DNA of 7,558 nucleotides from Deltaproteobacteria bacterium (GCA_016184235.1 JACPDC010000062.1:1-7558); one strand, 5' to 3'; positions 1 through 5,510 are shown, counted from the first letter of the stretch. Made by a program: numbers and translations. The notes: generated by a model from the letters alone, not told the origin.

Positions 1-117
1 CCCACCATCCCGCAGATTTTCATCAACGGCAAGTTCGTTGGGGGCTGCGATATCCTCCACGAGCTGCACGAGCGGGGCGAGCTCGCGCCGCTGCTGAAGT
101 CTGCTTTCGAAAAATAG
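1..117 (+). CDS. grxD: Monothiol glutaredoxin, C-terminal fragment (5' end outside window)
   Basis: Frame 1 is open from the first base to TAG at 115-117 and encodes 38 residues beginning PTIPQIFINGKFVGGCDI. The T-I-P segment matches the Thr/cis-Pro loop that binds glutathione in glutaredoxins. The downstream G-G-C-D is the conserved glycine pair and CD motif that contacts the glutathione carboxylate. The ending (HELHERGELAPLL) is typical of the monothiol GrxD/Grx4/Grx5 group, which carries Fe-S clusters in the cytosol and hands them to apo-proteins. The CGFS active site would lie upstream of the window and is not seen, so the monothiol assignment rests on the tail only. The gene converges on the next one across a 153-bp gap and has no evident functional link to the decarboxylase cluster. 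Confidence 0.88.
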   Translation, partial: PTIPQIFINGKFVGGCDILHELHERGELAPLLKSAFEK

Positions 118-176
118 CTTGCTGCCGGTCCAATAAACTTCGCCTGACTTCGTTTATCGCCCCTCACGCTCCCTGC

Positions 177-197
177 GACGTAACAAAAAAGTACGTC
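177..197. repeat. Small inverted repeat in convergent intergenic gap
   Basis: GACGTA (177-182) and TACGTC (192-197) are perfect reverse complements separated by nine bases, mostly A. The repeat lies in the 153-bp gap between the converging glutaredoxin and decarboxylase-like genes. It could be a weak hairpin at the transcript ends, but the stem is only 6 bp and no T-run follows, so it is not called a terminator. Nothing else recognisable was seen between 118 and 270. Confidence 0.3.
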
Positions 198-270
198 TCA
201 GTCGGCTCGGGGCTCGCGCCTCGTTATGCTCGCTTCTTGGCCCGGCATATTGCTCGTCAGAGAAAACCCA

Positions 271-996
271 TTAATTGCCTAAGCTGGCCATGAGCCGGCC
301 GAAGCCGGTGATTTTTTCCCTGACGCGCGCCAGTTTCAGGCCGTACCAGATGTAGGCCTGGCAGCTGGTCACCACAGGCTTGCCGATCTCCTGCTCGAGC
401 AGCTCCACGTCCCCGATGGTCGGCCAGCGCGGGCACGGGACGAAGATGCCGTCCGCCTCCGGCGCCTGCTCGTGGAGTCTCTTGGCGATCTTATAGGATG
501 CGTGCACCGGCAGGTCGGCGATCTTGGAGTTCTGGCGGACGCCGCAGCCCTCGATCCTCAGCACCTGAAAGCCCGAGGCCTCCAGGAACTTTTTCATCCT
601 CTGATTGAGCTCATCCTCGTGCGGCGTGGCCACCACGATCTTCTTGATGCCCATCGTCCTCAGCGCTTCCATCTCGCCGGTGATGCCGGCGGCGACCGGC
701 ACCCCGGCTCGCTCCGTCAGCCTTTTTCCCATGGCGATGTCGCTGCCGTGGCCCATTTTGGTGAAGAGCGGGGAGCCGCCGATGATGATGGAGTCGCAGT
801 TGTTTTCGGCGAGATCCATGGCCGCCTCTTCGATGCGCTGGAGCTGCCTGTCGAAATCCGCGTCCACCAGCTGCCGGATAGTTCCGGTGCTGTTCAGCAG
901 CATGAAGCCCTCGGGAAGCATGCGGTAGAATTCGTAGACCAGAACGTCGCCCCGCGAGGGGGCCACATGGCCTATGCGGGCACGCCAACCGTACAT
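271..996 (-). CDS. Asp/Glu racemase superfamily protein, arylmalonate decarboxylase-like (copy 1)
   Basis: A 241-residue protein of the Asp/Glu racemase / maleate isomerase / arylmalonate decarboxylase (AMDase) superfamily. It has the usual two-lobed length. Members use active-site cysteines for cofactor-free racemisation, isomerisation or decarboxylation. Here the N-lobe loop reads IIIGGSPLF (70-78), with glycine where two-cysteine racemases and maleate isomerase carry Cys. The C-lobe cysteine is kept as Cys188 in FVPCPRW. By recalled alignment this is the arrangement of Bordetella AMDase (Gly74, Cys188); His126 falls where AMDase has Tyr126. A malonate-type decarboxylase or a one-base isomerase is therefore more likely than a true amino-acid racemase, but the substrate is unknown. 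The start is set by the shared N-terminus MYGWRARIG of the paralogue at 4748 and by AAGGAGGAG (1010-1002), about 5 nt upstream of the ATG. It is transcribed away from control region 1. Confidence 0.85.
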   Translation of the reverse strand: MYGWRARIGHVAPSRGDVLVYEFYRMLPEGFMLLNSTGTIRQLVDADFDRQLQRIEEAAMDLAENNCDSIIIGGSPLFTKMGHGSDIAMGKRLTERAGVPVAAGITGEMEALRTMGIKKIVVATPHEDELNQRMKKFLEASGFQVLRIEGCGVRQNSKIADLPVHASYKIAKRLHEQAPEADGIFVPCPRWPTIGDVELLEQEIGKPVVTSCQAYIWYGLKLARVREKITGFGRLMASLGN

Positions 997-1001
997 TGCG
1001 A

Positions 1002-1010
1002 CTCCTCCTT
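1002..1010 (-). promoter_or_regulatory. Ribosome binding site of decarboxylase-like copy 1
   Basis: On the minus strand AAGGAGGAG lies 5 nt before the ATG at 996-994. This near-perfect Shine-Dalgarno sequence fixes the start at MYGWRARIG and excludes upstream extensions. Confidence 0.75.
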
Positions 1011-1069
1011 GAGACTCAGATTTTCTCCTAGCATGCCCAAGTGAGATGAATCAAGGCATTCACTCCTAC

Positions 1070-1101
1070 AAATGGGAAAAAGGAAGGGAATTTTCCCATT
1101 T
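1070..1101. promoter_or_regulatory. Long dyad, candidate upstream activator site (copy 1)
   Basis: AAATGGGAAAA (1070-1080) and TTTTCCCATTT (1091-1101) form a perfect 11-bp inverted repeat around a 10-bp spacer, so half-site centres are 21 bp apart, or two helical turns. The dyad centre lies about 100 bp upstream of the -24 element, or near -125 from the predicted transcription start. That is where sigma-54 enhancer-binding proteins usually bind. The same dyad at the same distance recurs at 4576-4607. I do not recognise it as the site of a known regulator. Confidence 0.7.
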
Positions 1102-1123
1102 CGGATAGGAGCGGGGAAACGCG

Positions 1124-1139
1124 ATTCCTGGAAAGGAAT
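1124..1139. repeat. Short palindrome between dyad and sigma-54 promoter (copy 1 only)
   Basis: ATTCCT (1124-1129), GGAA, AGGAAT (1134-1139) is a perfect 6-bp inverted repeat with a 4-bp spacer. It is not conserved in the second control region, so it could be a gene-specific operator or chance. Confidence 0.25.
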
Positions 1140-1184
1140 GATGATCCGCTCCTTCCGGGCGTTGAGTCTGCGCCGTTGACCTGG

Positions 1185-1200
1185 TGGCACAGAAATTGCC
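1185..1200 (+). promoter_or_regulatory. Sigma-54 (RpoN) promoter for the amidohydrolase
   Basis: TGGCAC (1185-1190), AGAAA, TTGC (1196-1199) matches the RpoN consensus TGGCAC-N5-TTGC at every fixed position, with the essential GG (-24) and GC (-12) correctly spaced. Transcription would begin near 1211 and leave a leader of about 80 nt before the amidohydrolase start at 1290. Transcription from RpoN promoters needs an ATP-dependent enhancer-binding protein. None is encoded in the window; the dyad at 1070-1101 is its likely binding site. The same 16-bp sequence occurs at 4692-4707. Confidence 0.88.
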
Positions 1201-1275
1201 TCCCGCAGAGATCCAATACCTGTAGCGCCGGCGGCAGATCTCACCCGCAGCCGAGCCGGCATGCTCAACGGATTC

Positions 1276-1282
1276 AGGAGGT
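1276..1282 (+). promoter_or_regulatory. Ribosome binding site of the amidohydrolase
   Basis: AGGAGGT is spaced 7 nt from the ATG at 1290. It decides the start: the frame is open upstream to an ATG at 1176, but that lies before the predicted transcription start near 1211. Confidence 0.8.
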
Positions 1283-1289
1283 CCCGCCC

Positions 1290-2972
1290 ATGTCCGACAA
1301 CAAAACAGCTATTGTGATTCAAGGAGGACGACTGATCGACGGCAACGGCGGCAGCCCCGTCGAAAACGCCACGGTAATCATCGAAGGCAATCGGATCAAG
1401 CGGGTCGCCTCCGGGAAGGTCGGCTTCCCTAGAGAGGCCCGGGTCATCAACGCCGCGGGGAAAACGATTCTCCCCGGCCTGATCGACAACCATGTCCATT
1501 ACCGGGACTTCTACGGCGAGTTGTTCCTCGCCTACGGGGTGACCACGGTGCGCGACCTCGGCAACCCCCTCGATTGGATCCTGGCCCAGAGGGACGCTGT
1601 CAATCTGGGCAAAGTCGCGGGACCCCGTATCTTCTGCGCCGGCGGCGGGATTTACGGTAGGGGCTGGCTGGCCCATCACGTGGTTCCGGCCAATCCCGAG
1701 GAGGCGAGGCAGGCGATCCGGAGATTCATCGAACAGGGAGTGGATTATGCGAAGATCCATCTCGGCGTGCCGGTCGAAATCGCCAGGAGCGCCGCCGAAG
1801 AGGCCCACAAGGCGGGACTCAAGCTTAGCGGCCATCTGGAATCGAGCATTCTCCCTTACGCCGAGGCCGGAGTGGACGGGGTCGAGCATGCGACGGGTTG
1901 CGCCGAGGCGACCATCCGGAGTGAAGAGGCAAAGAAGAAGTTCGCCTCGATCAAGCTGTTTCTGGCGAAATTTCTCGCGCCCTGGAGCTTTGCCGAAGAA
2001 CACCATTTCCCCGAGGTCGTCGAATCTCTCGCCAAAAAAGGGACGTTCATCGAGCCTACTCTGGTGCTCTGGGGCGCCTCTCTGGGCATGCGGGAGCAGT
2101 GGGAGAAGGAAGACTATGAGCTGGTGAAAGATCCCAATCTCTCGTACGTGCCGGAAAATGAGCGGCTGATCTGGCTGGAGCATTATTACCTGGCGTATGG
2201 CCCGCGGGGCGAGAAGGAGCCGGAAACGGATATCACGGTGGGCACGCGCTATTCGATCTTCGGGATTTACCCTGGAAGCGCGCTGGTCGAAGCCCGCAGG
2301 AGATTCGAGAAGTTTCTGTCCTTGCTCGCGCAGGCGGGCGGGAACGTGGTGGCGGGGACGGACGCAAGCGGAGTGGTCCCGGGCATCAGCCTGCATCGGG
2401 AGCTGGAGATGCTGGTCAAGGCCGGCTTGAGCCCGATGCGGGCGCTTCAGGCCGTCACCAAAGTGGGCGCGGCATACCTGGGCAAGCTCCAAGATCTGGG
2501 CACGGTTGAGGAGGGAAAGCTCGCAGATCTGATTGTCGTAGAGGCCGATCCGTTATCCGACATCAGAAACACGCGCCGGATCGTCGCGGTGATTAAGGAC
2601 GGCGATCTCATAGACCGAAGCTTCCACGCGAGTTTTTCCAATCCCATTCCACGCCCCTATACCCAGGGATTTTATGGCTATCCGCTCCCCAAGGTGGAGT
2701 CGGTTGCGCCCACTGCGGCCTTTGCGGGAGAAGGGGAGAAGCGGCTGGTCTTAAAAGGCAAGGACTTTTTCCCCACCTCGATCGCGCGCCTCGACGGCCG
2801 GCCTGTCCGGACGGACTTTGTGAGCCAGCAGGAGCTCGCGGTAACCATTCCCGCTCATCTCATGCAGCCGGGGGTCAAGCGGCTTGCCGTGACGAATCCT
2901 CGCCCCTGGGAGATCCCGGATCTGGGAGGGACCTCCAACGCGGCCGCTTTTATCGTGAGATTCAAAAGCTGA
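1290..2972 (+). CDS. Metal-dependent amidohydrolase with C-terminal IPT/TIG-like domain
   Basis: A 560-residue enzyme of the amidohydrolase superfamily, nearest the imidazolonepropionase / Xaa-Pro dipeptidase-like branch. Residues 5-60 and about 395-445 form the beta-sandwich; the TIM barrel lies between. A full binuclear metal set is visible: His68 and His70 (DNHVH), Lys155 (YAKIH, probably carboxylated), His182 (SGH), His200 (VEH) and Asp358 (AGTD). The family hydrolyses amide, lactam or ester bonds; the substrate here is unknown. Residues about 207-345 are an enlarged insertion likely to cover the active site. Residues about 467-560 (VESVAPT, VLKGKDFFPTS, LGGTSNAAAFIV) look like an IPT/TIG immunoglobulin-type domain, unusual on this enzyme class. 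No signal peptide is evident, so a cytosolic location is likely. It sits directly downstream of the sigma-54 promoter at 1185 and appears monocistronic, converging on the carboxyltransferase gene. Confidence 0.88.
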   Translation: MSDNKTAIVIQGGRLIDGNGGSPVENATVIIEGNRIKRVASGKVGFPREARVINAAGKTILPGLIDNHVHYRDFYGELFLAYGVTTVRDLGNPLDWILAQRDAVNLGKVAGPRIFCAGGGIYGRGWLAHHVVPANPEEARQAIRRFIEQGVDYAKIHLGVPVEIARSAAEEAHKAGLKLSGHLESSILPYAEAGVDGVEHATGCAEATIRSEEAKKKFASIKLFLAKFLAPWSFAEEHHFPEVVESLAKKGTFIEPTLVLWGASLGMREQWEKEDYELVKDPNLSYVPENERLIWLEHYYLAYGPRGEKEPETDITVGTRYSIFGIYPGSALVEARRRFEKFLSLLAQAGGNVVAGTDASGVVPGISLHRELEMLVKAGLSPMRALQAVTKVGAAYLGKLQDLGTVEEGKLADLIVVEADPLSDIRNTRRIVAVIKDGDLIDRSFHASFSNPIPRPYTQGFYGYPLPKVESVAPTAAFAGEGEKRLVLKGKDFFPTSIARLDGRPVRTDFVSQQELAVTIPAHLMQPGVKRLAVTNPRPWEIPDLGGTSNAAAFIVRFKS

Positions 2973-3050
2973 GGGTTCGTAAAAGACTCTTTTCAGCGGC
3001 CCAGCAACCGGCTCTCCCAATCCCTGTCAACGTAGCCTTTCCCGACGCGT

Positions 3051-4514
3051 CTAAGAGCAGGCTCTCTTTTCCAGCACAAGAGAGAAGCCGTGCTTTTGAA
3101 TTCCGACCCGGTTTAGATCCGTCCGCTGGGCAAGTTTTCGGATCAGCGAAACCAGCGGCTGCCGGGCGCTGAGATATTCCCTGGCCGGGCCGGCGGCGTA
3201 CGTCGCCTCGATATCCTCTCTCCTTGCGACCCAGCGCAGGATGAGCTCTTCGTCGGAGACTCCCGGTCCGCCCAGCTTCCGTCGCACCTCCTGAACGGTG
3301 AGGTCGGGAGGCTCGGCGGCCGCTACTTCTTTAGCGCGCTGCCGGTTGAGGATCTTATCCTTCACCTCGGGATTCATGGACAGGGCCCCCTCTTTCCCCC
3401 ACCATCCCAGGGCGTAGGCGATGGTTTGATCCGTAACCTCCTTGTAACGCTCGCCGACGATGACGTTGATCGCGGCCTGACTGCCCACGAACTGGGAAAG
3501 GGGAGTGACCATGATCGGGTAGCCGAAATCGGCGCGGACGCGGACGCATTCGCCGAGGGCCTGGCCCAGCCGGTCTTCCATTCGCACTTGACGGAGCTGG
3601 TGGCGAAGATTCGAGATCATGCCGCCCGGAACCTGATGCAGGTACTGAGAGAGATCGTATTCCGCCGGCGCTCCGATAGGGAGCCCTTCCAGTTTGGCGA
3701 CCGAGGTGAAATGCTCCGAGATCGGCTTGATCGCCGCCTCATCGATGGTTGGGGCATAGCCGAGGGAGCGGGCATTGGCGGCCACTTGAAAGACCGATGG
3801 GTTCGAGGGGCCGTGCGCGAGCGGAGGTATCGCCGTGTTGATGATTTTCATGTTCAGCTGGATTGCTTCCAGGCAGCACAAAGGCCCCAGCCCTGTGGTG
3901 CAGTGGGTGTGCAACTCGACGGGAACACCGTTGCTGTTCTTGAGGATCACGGGGACGAGGGTGCGCGTCCGCTCCGGGGTAAGCAGCCCCCCCGGATCTT
4001 TGAGACACAAGCGGAACACGCTGAGCCCGGCGGCCTCGCGAGTCTTTTGGGCAAAATAATCGTCGGTGTGTTTGGGAGAGACCGAATAGATGAGATTCAC
4101 AATCGGCTCAAGTCCCACTTCGCGCGCGACCTTCACCTTTCGCGTCCAGCTTTCCAGGTCGTTCCATTCATCGGATATCCTGGCCTGCCTCAAGCCGTTG
4201 GCCGCCATGCGTTCCATATAGAGGCGGTAAATGGATTGAGGGGTGATTTGAAAGGCATTGACTCTGCCGGCGAGGATCCTCAACGGGGTTCTGGTTATTC
4301 GTTTTGCGACCTCACGGACCCGCTCCCAGGGATCGTCCCGCAGGTCCCGGACGCATTTTTTGAGATGCGAGGGTGAAATGATCTCGATGGCGTCGAAGCC
4401 GACGCGATCGATCTGCTCGGCGACGGGCAGCATCATGCCGGTGGTCATCCCTTCGGCCCAGAGGCTCTGATGCCCGTCGCGCAGAGTTGTATCTACAAAA
4501 ACGATCTCCTTCAT
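3051..4514 (-). CDS. Carboxyltransferase, transcarboxylase 5S / OadA-like, lacking a biotin domain
   Basis: A 487-residue HMGL-like TIM barrel followed by a PYC/OADA conserved carboxylase domain, as in transcarboxylase 5S, oxaloacetate decarboxylase alpha and PycB. These enzymes move CO2 between biotin and an acceptor acid. The metal set is kept: Asp13 in DTTLRDGHQS, Lys172 in LKDPGG (the carbamylated lysine), His202 and His204 in HTHCTTG. The 5S-like HQVPGGMISNL (293-303) and VTPLSQFVGSQAA (336-348) also remain. Unusual changes: the substrate motif normally ECWGGATYD is EIISPSHLK here, RVFDALND is RISDEWND (112-119), and KDMAGLL is KDPGGLL. No AMKM biotin attachment site is present, so a separate carrier would be needed. 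The start at 4514 (MKEIVFVDTT) is preferred. An in-frame ATG at 4538 lies inside the duplicated control region, has no ribosome site, and its counterpart in copy 1 is not a start. Confidence 0.82.
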   Translation of the reverse strand: MKEIVFVDTTLRDGHQSLWAEGMTTGMMLPVAEQIDRVGFDAIEIISPSHLKKCVRDLRDDPWERVREVAKRITRTPLRILAGRVNAFQITPQSIYRLYMERMAANGLRQARISDEWNDLESWTRKVKVAREVGLEPIVNLIYSVSPKHTDDYFAQKTREAAGLSVFRLCLKDPGGLLTPERTRTLVPVILKNSNGVPVELHTHCTTGLGPLCCLEAIQLNMKIINTAIPPLAHGPSNPSVFQVAANARSLGYAPTIDEAAIKPISEHFTSVAKLEGLPIGAPAEYDLSQYLHQVPGGMISNLRHQLRQVRMEDRLGQALGECVRVRADFGYPIMVTPLSQFVGSQAAINVIVGERYKEVTDQTIAYALGWWGKEGALSMNPEVKDKILNRQRAKEVAAAEPPDLTVQEVRRKLGGPGVSDEELILRWVARREDIEATYAAGPAREYLSARQPLVSLIRKLAQRTDLNRVGIQKHGFSLVLEKRACS

Positions 4515-4575
4515 CGAAATCAGTTCTGCTCCTACCATGCCCGAGCAAAATGAATCAAGGCTCCCTTACTCCCAC

Positions 4576-4607
4576 AAATAGGAAAAACGGAGCGGGTTTT
4601 CCCATTT
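4576..4607. promoter_or_regulatory. Long dyad, candidate upstream activator site (copy 2)
   Basis: AAATAGGAAAA (4576-4586) and TTTTCCCATTT (4597-4607) pair with one mismatch around a 10-bp spacer. The spacer sequence differs from copy 1 but its length is identical. The centre is about 100 bp upstream of the -24 element at 4692, matching copy 1 within one base. This conserved geometry is the main argument that it is a protein-binding site. Confidence 0.7.
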
Positions 4608-4657
4608 CAGATACCGCTCGGGGAACAGCGAGCCCTTCAGGGGGTCGTCGATCCCTT

Positions 4658-4673
4658 TCCACACCGGTGTGGA
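4658..4673. promoter_or_regulatory. Perfect 16-bp palindrome, candidate operator
   Basis: TCCACACCGGTGTGGA is a perfect, spacer-free 16-bp palindrome centred about 26 bp upstream of the -24 element, near -52 from the predicted start of transcription. The aligned stretch of copy 1 (1150-1165) keeps roughly 10 of 16 bases and is not symmetric. It may be a binding site for a second regulator specific to the downstream gene. Confidence 0.5.
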
Positions 4674-4691
4674 GTCTGCGCTATGGAGCTA

Positions 4692-4707
4692 TGGCACAGA
4701 AATTGCC
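4692..4707 (+). promoter_or_regulatory. Sigma-54 (RpoN) promoter for decarboxylase-like copy 2
   Basis: TGGCAC (4692-4697), AGAAA, TTGC (4703-4706) is identical to the promoter at 1185, including the non-consensus spacer. Transcription should start near 4718, giving a short leader of about 30 nt before the ATG at 4748. Expression is expected to depend on RpoN and an enhancer-binding protein at the dyad 4576-4607. Confidence 0.88.
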
Positions 4708-4737
4708 TCTCAAAGACTTCCAAATGCTCTCGGCGAT

Positions 4738-4743
4738 GGAGGT
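4738..4743 (+). promoter_or_regulatory. Ribosome binding site of decarboxylase-like copy 2
   Basis: GGAGGT lies 4 nt before the ATG at 4748. Upstream in-frame ATGs (4487, 4691, 4724, 4736) lie before the transcription start, too near it, or inside this site, and would extend the protein beyond its paralogue. Confidence 0.65.
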
Positions 4744-4747
4744 GCCT

Positions 4748-5476
4748 ATGTATGGCTGGCGCGCCCGCATCGGTTTTGTCAGCCCCCCGCTGATGACCGA
4801 AATGGTTCCTTACGAGTTTTACCAGATGGTGCCGGAGGGAGTCGGCTTGCTGGTCACCTGCATGGGTCTGGACGACCTGACGGCGGAGCAGATGGATCAG
4901 GCCCTGGGAACCGTACAGCGTCACATCGGCGAGCAAAACCGCCGGGGGGTGGATTACGTCGTCCTTGGGGGGACTCCCCTGATTCTCTCGCGCGGGATCG
5001 GTTTTGAGCAGGAGCTGCTCTCTCAGGTGCAAACGCTCAGCTCGGTCCCGATCACCACGACCACGCACACCGCCGTGGCGGCGCTCAGGAGCCTGGGGGT
5101 AAAACGTCTCGCCTCGCTGACCACCTACCATCCCTGGCGCAACGAGCTGTTGAGCGCCTTCCTGTCGGCTCAGGGCTTCGAGGTGCTGGCGGTGGAAGGC
5201 TTCGCCAGCCACATCGCCGACATTCACACGATCACTCCCGAGACGGTTTTTCGCGAGGGCAAGCATCTCCTGCTCCATCACCCGAGGGCCGAGGCCATTT
5301 ACATCCCCTGCGCGCAGTTGCACACCTGGCCCGTTATTCAAAGGCTGGAGAAAGAGTGCTCTGTTCCGGTGGTCACCAGCACCCTCTCCTGGGTATGGTC
5401 CGCGCTCAAGCATCTGAAGATTCACGCGCCGCCTCACGCCCAGACCATGCTCTGGCAAGGAACGGTTCAGCCCTAG
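4748..5476 (+). CDS. Asp/Glu racemase superfamily protein, arylmalonate decarboxylase-like (copy 2)
   Basis: A 242-residue paralogue of the 271-996 product. Both begin MYGWRARIG and share YEFYxMxPEG, the GG(S/T)PL loop and the (V/I)PC motif, but the rest has diverged strongly. The N-lobe loop is LGGTPLILSRG (73-83), with no cysteine; the single C-lobe cysteine is Cys188 (IPCAQLHTW). Tyr127 aligns with the active-site Tyr126 of AMDase as recalled, whereas copy 1 has His there. The one-cysteine pattern argues for a decarboxylase or a non-racemase activity on a malonate- or maleate-like acid; the two copies probably differ in substrate. The start is fixed by homology and GGAGGT. It is driven by the sigma-54 promoter at 4692. 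The UbiD gene follows 116 bp later without a visible terminator, so some read-through is possible. Confidence 0.85.
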   Translation: MYGWRARIGFVSPPLMTEMVPYEFYQMVPEGVGLLVTCMGLDDLTAEQMDQALGTVQRHIGEQNRRGVDYVVLGGTPLILSRGIGFEQELLSQVQTLSSVPITTTTHTAVAALRSLGVKRLASLTTYHPWRNELLSAFLSAQGFEVLAVEGFASHIADIHTITPETVFREGKHLLLHHPRAEAIYIPCAQLHTWPVIQRLEKECSVPVVTSTLSWVWSALKHLKIHAPPHAQTMLWQGTVQP

Positions 5477-5510
5477 GCGCGAAGGGTCCCGCCGCCGAGC
5501 CGAAGCTCAC

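Larger units (their letters stand above)
1027..1212 (+). repeat. Control region copy 1 (diverged duplicate of 4531-4720)
   Basis: This stretch aligns along its length with 4531-4720 in the same orientation. Shared blocks in order are ATGAATCAAGG (1046-1056), the two arms of a dyad (1070-1080 and 1091-1101), GAGTCTGCGC (1164-1173) and TGGCACAGAAATTGCCTC (1185-1202). Spacing between blocks differs by only one or two bases between the copies. The sequence between the blocks has drifted much more, so the blocks look retained by selection. The flanking genes differ: copy 1 lies between the decarboxylase-like gene (-) and the amidohydrolase (+). Nothing else was recognised in the 293-bp gap 997-1289 apart from the sites listed separately. 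Confidence 0.8.
4531..4720 (+). repeat. Control region copy 2 (diverged duplicate of 1027-1212)
   Basis: This is the second copy of the divergent control region, here between the carboxyltransferase (-) and the second decarboxylase-like gene (+). It holds ATGAATCAAGG (4550-4560), the dyad arms (4576-4586, 4597-4607), GAGTCTGCGC (4672-4681) and TGGCACAGAAATTGCCTC (4692-4709), in the order and near the spacing of copy 1. Its left end reaches the alternative ATG of the carboxyltransferase. The right-hand homology fades before the ribosome binding site at 4738. The rest of the gap 4515-4747 holds only the sites listed separately. Confidence 0.8.

Noticed and set aside
1025..1054. Leftward sigma-70 promoter (TTGATT with CTAGGA or TAGGAG) in control region 1, with a similar pair at 4529-4558
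   Set aside because: The -10 element matches TATAAT poorly at either 17 or 18 bp spacing; conservation between copies is equally explained by the overall duplication.
997..1180. A leftward sigma-54 promoter for decarboxylase-like copy 1
   Set aside because: No GG-N10-GC element resembling TGGCAC-N5-TTGC was found on the minus strand, so how this gene is transcribed is unresolved.
972..2492. 506-residue minus-strand open frame opposite the amidohydrolase
   Set aside because: It is antisense to a gene with complete catalytic motifs, has no recognisable domain and no ribosome site; GC-rich codon bias explains long antisense frames.
2981..2993. AAAAG-ACT-CTTTT after the amidohydrolase stop as a terminator
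   Set aside because: The stem is 5 A/T-rich pairs with a 3-nt loop and no following T-run, too weak to call.
3054..3070. AGAGC-AG-GCTCT followed by CTTTT as a terminator for the amidohydrolase
   Set aside because: The two-base loop forces loss of a pair and leaves a 4-bp stem; it also lies within the end of the carboxyltransferase gene.
3426..4376. 316-residue plus-strand open frame opposite the carboxyltransferase
   Set aside because: It is the shadow of a conserved protein; its own sequence shows no family motif.
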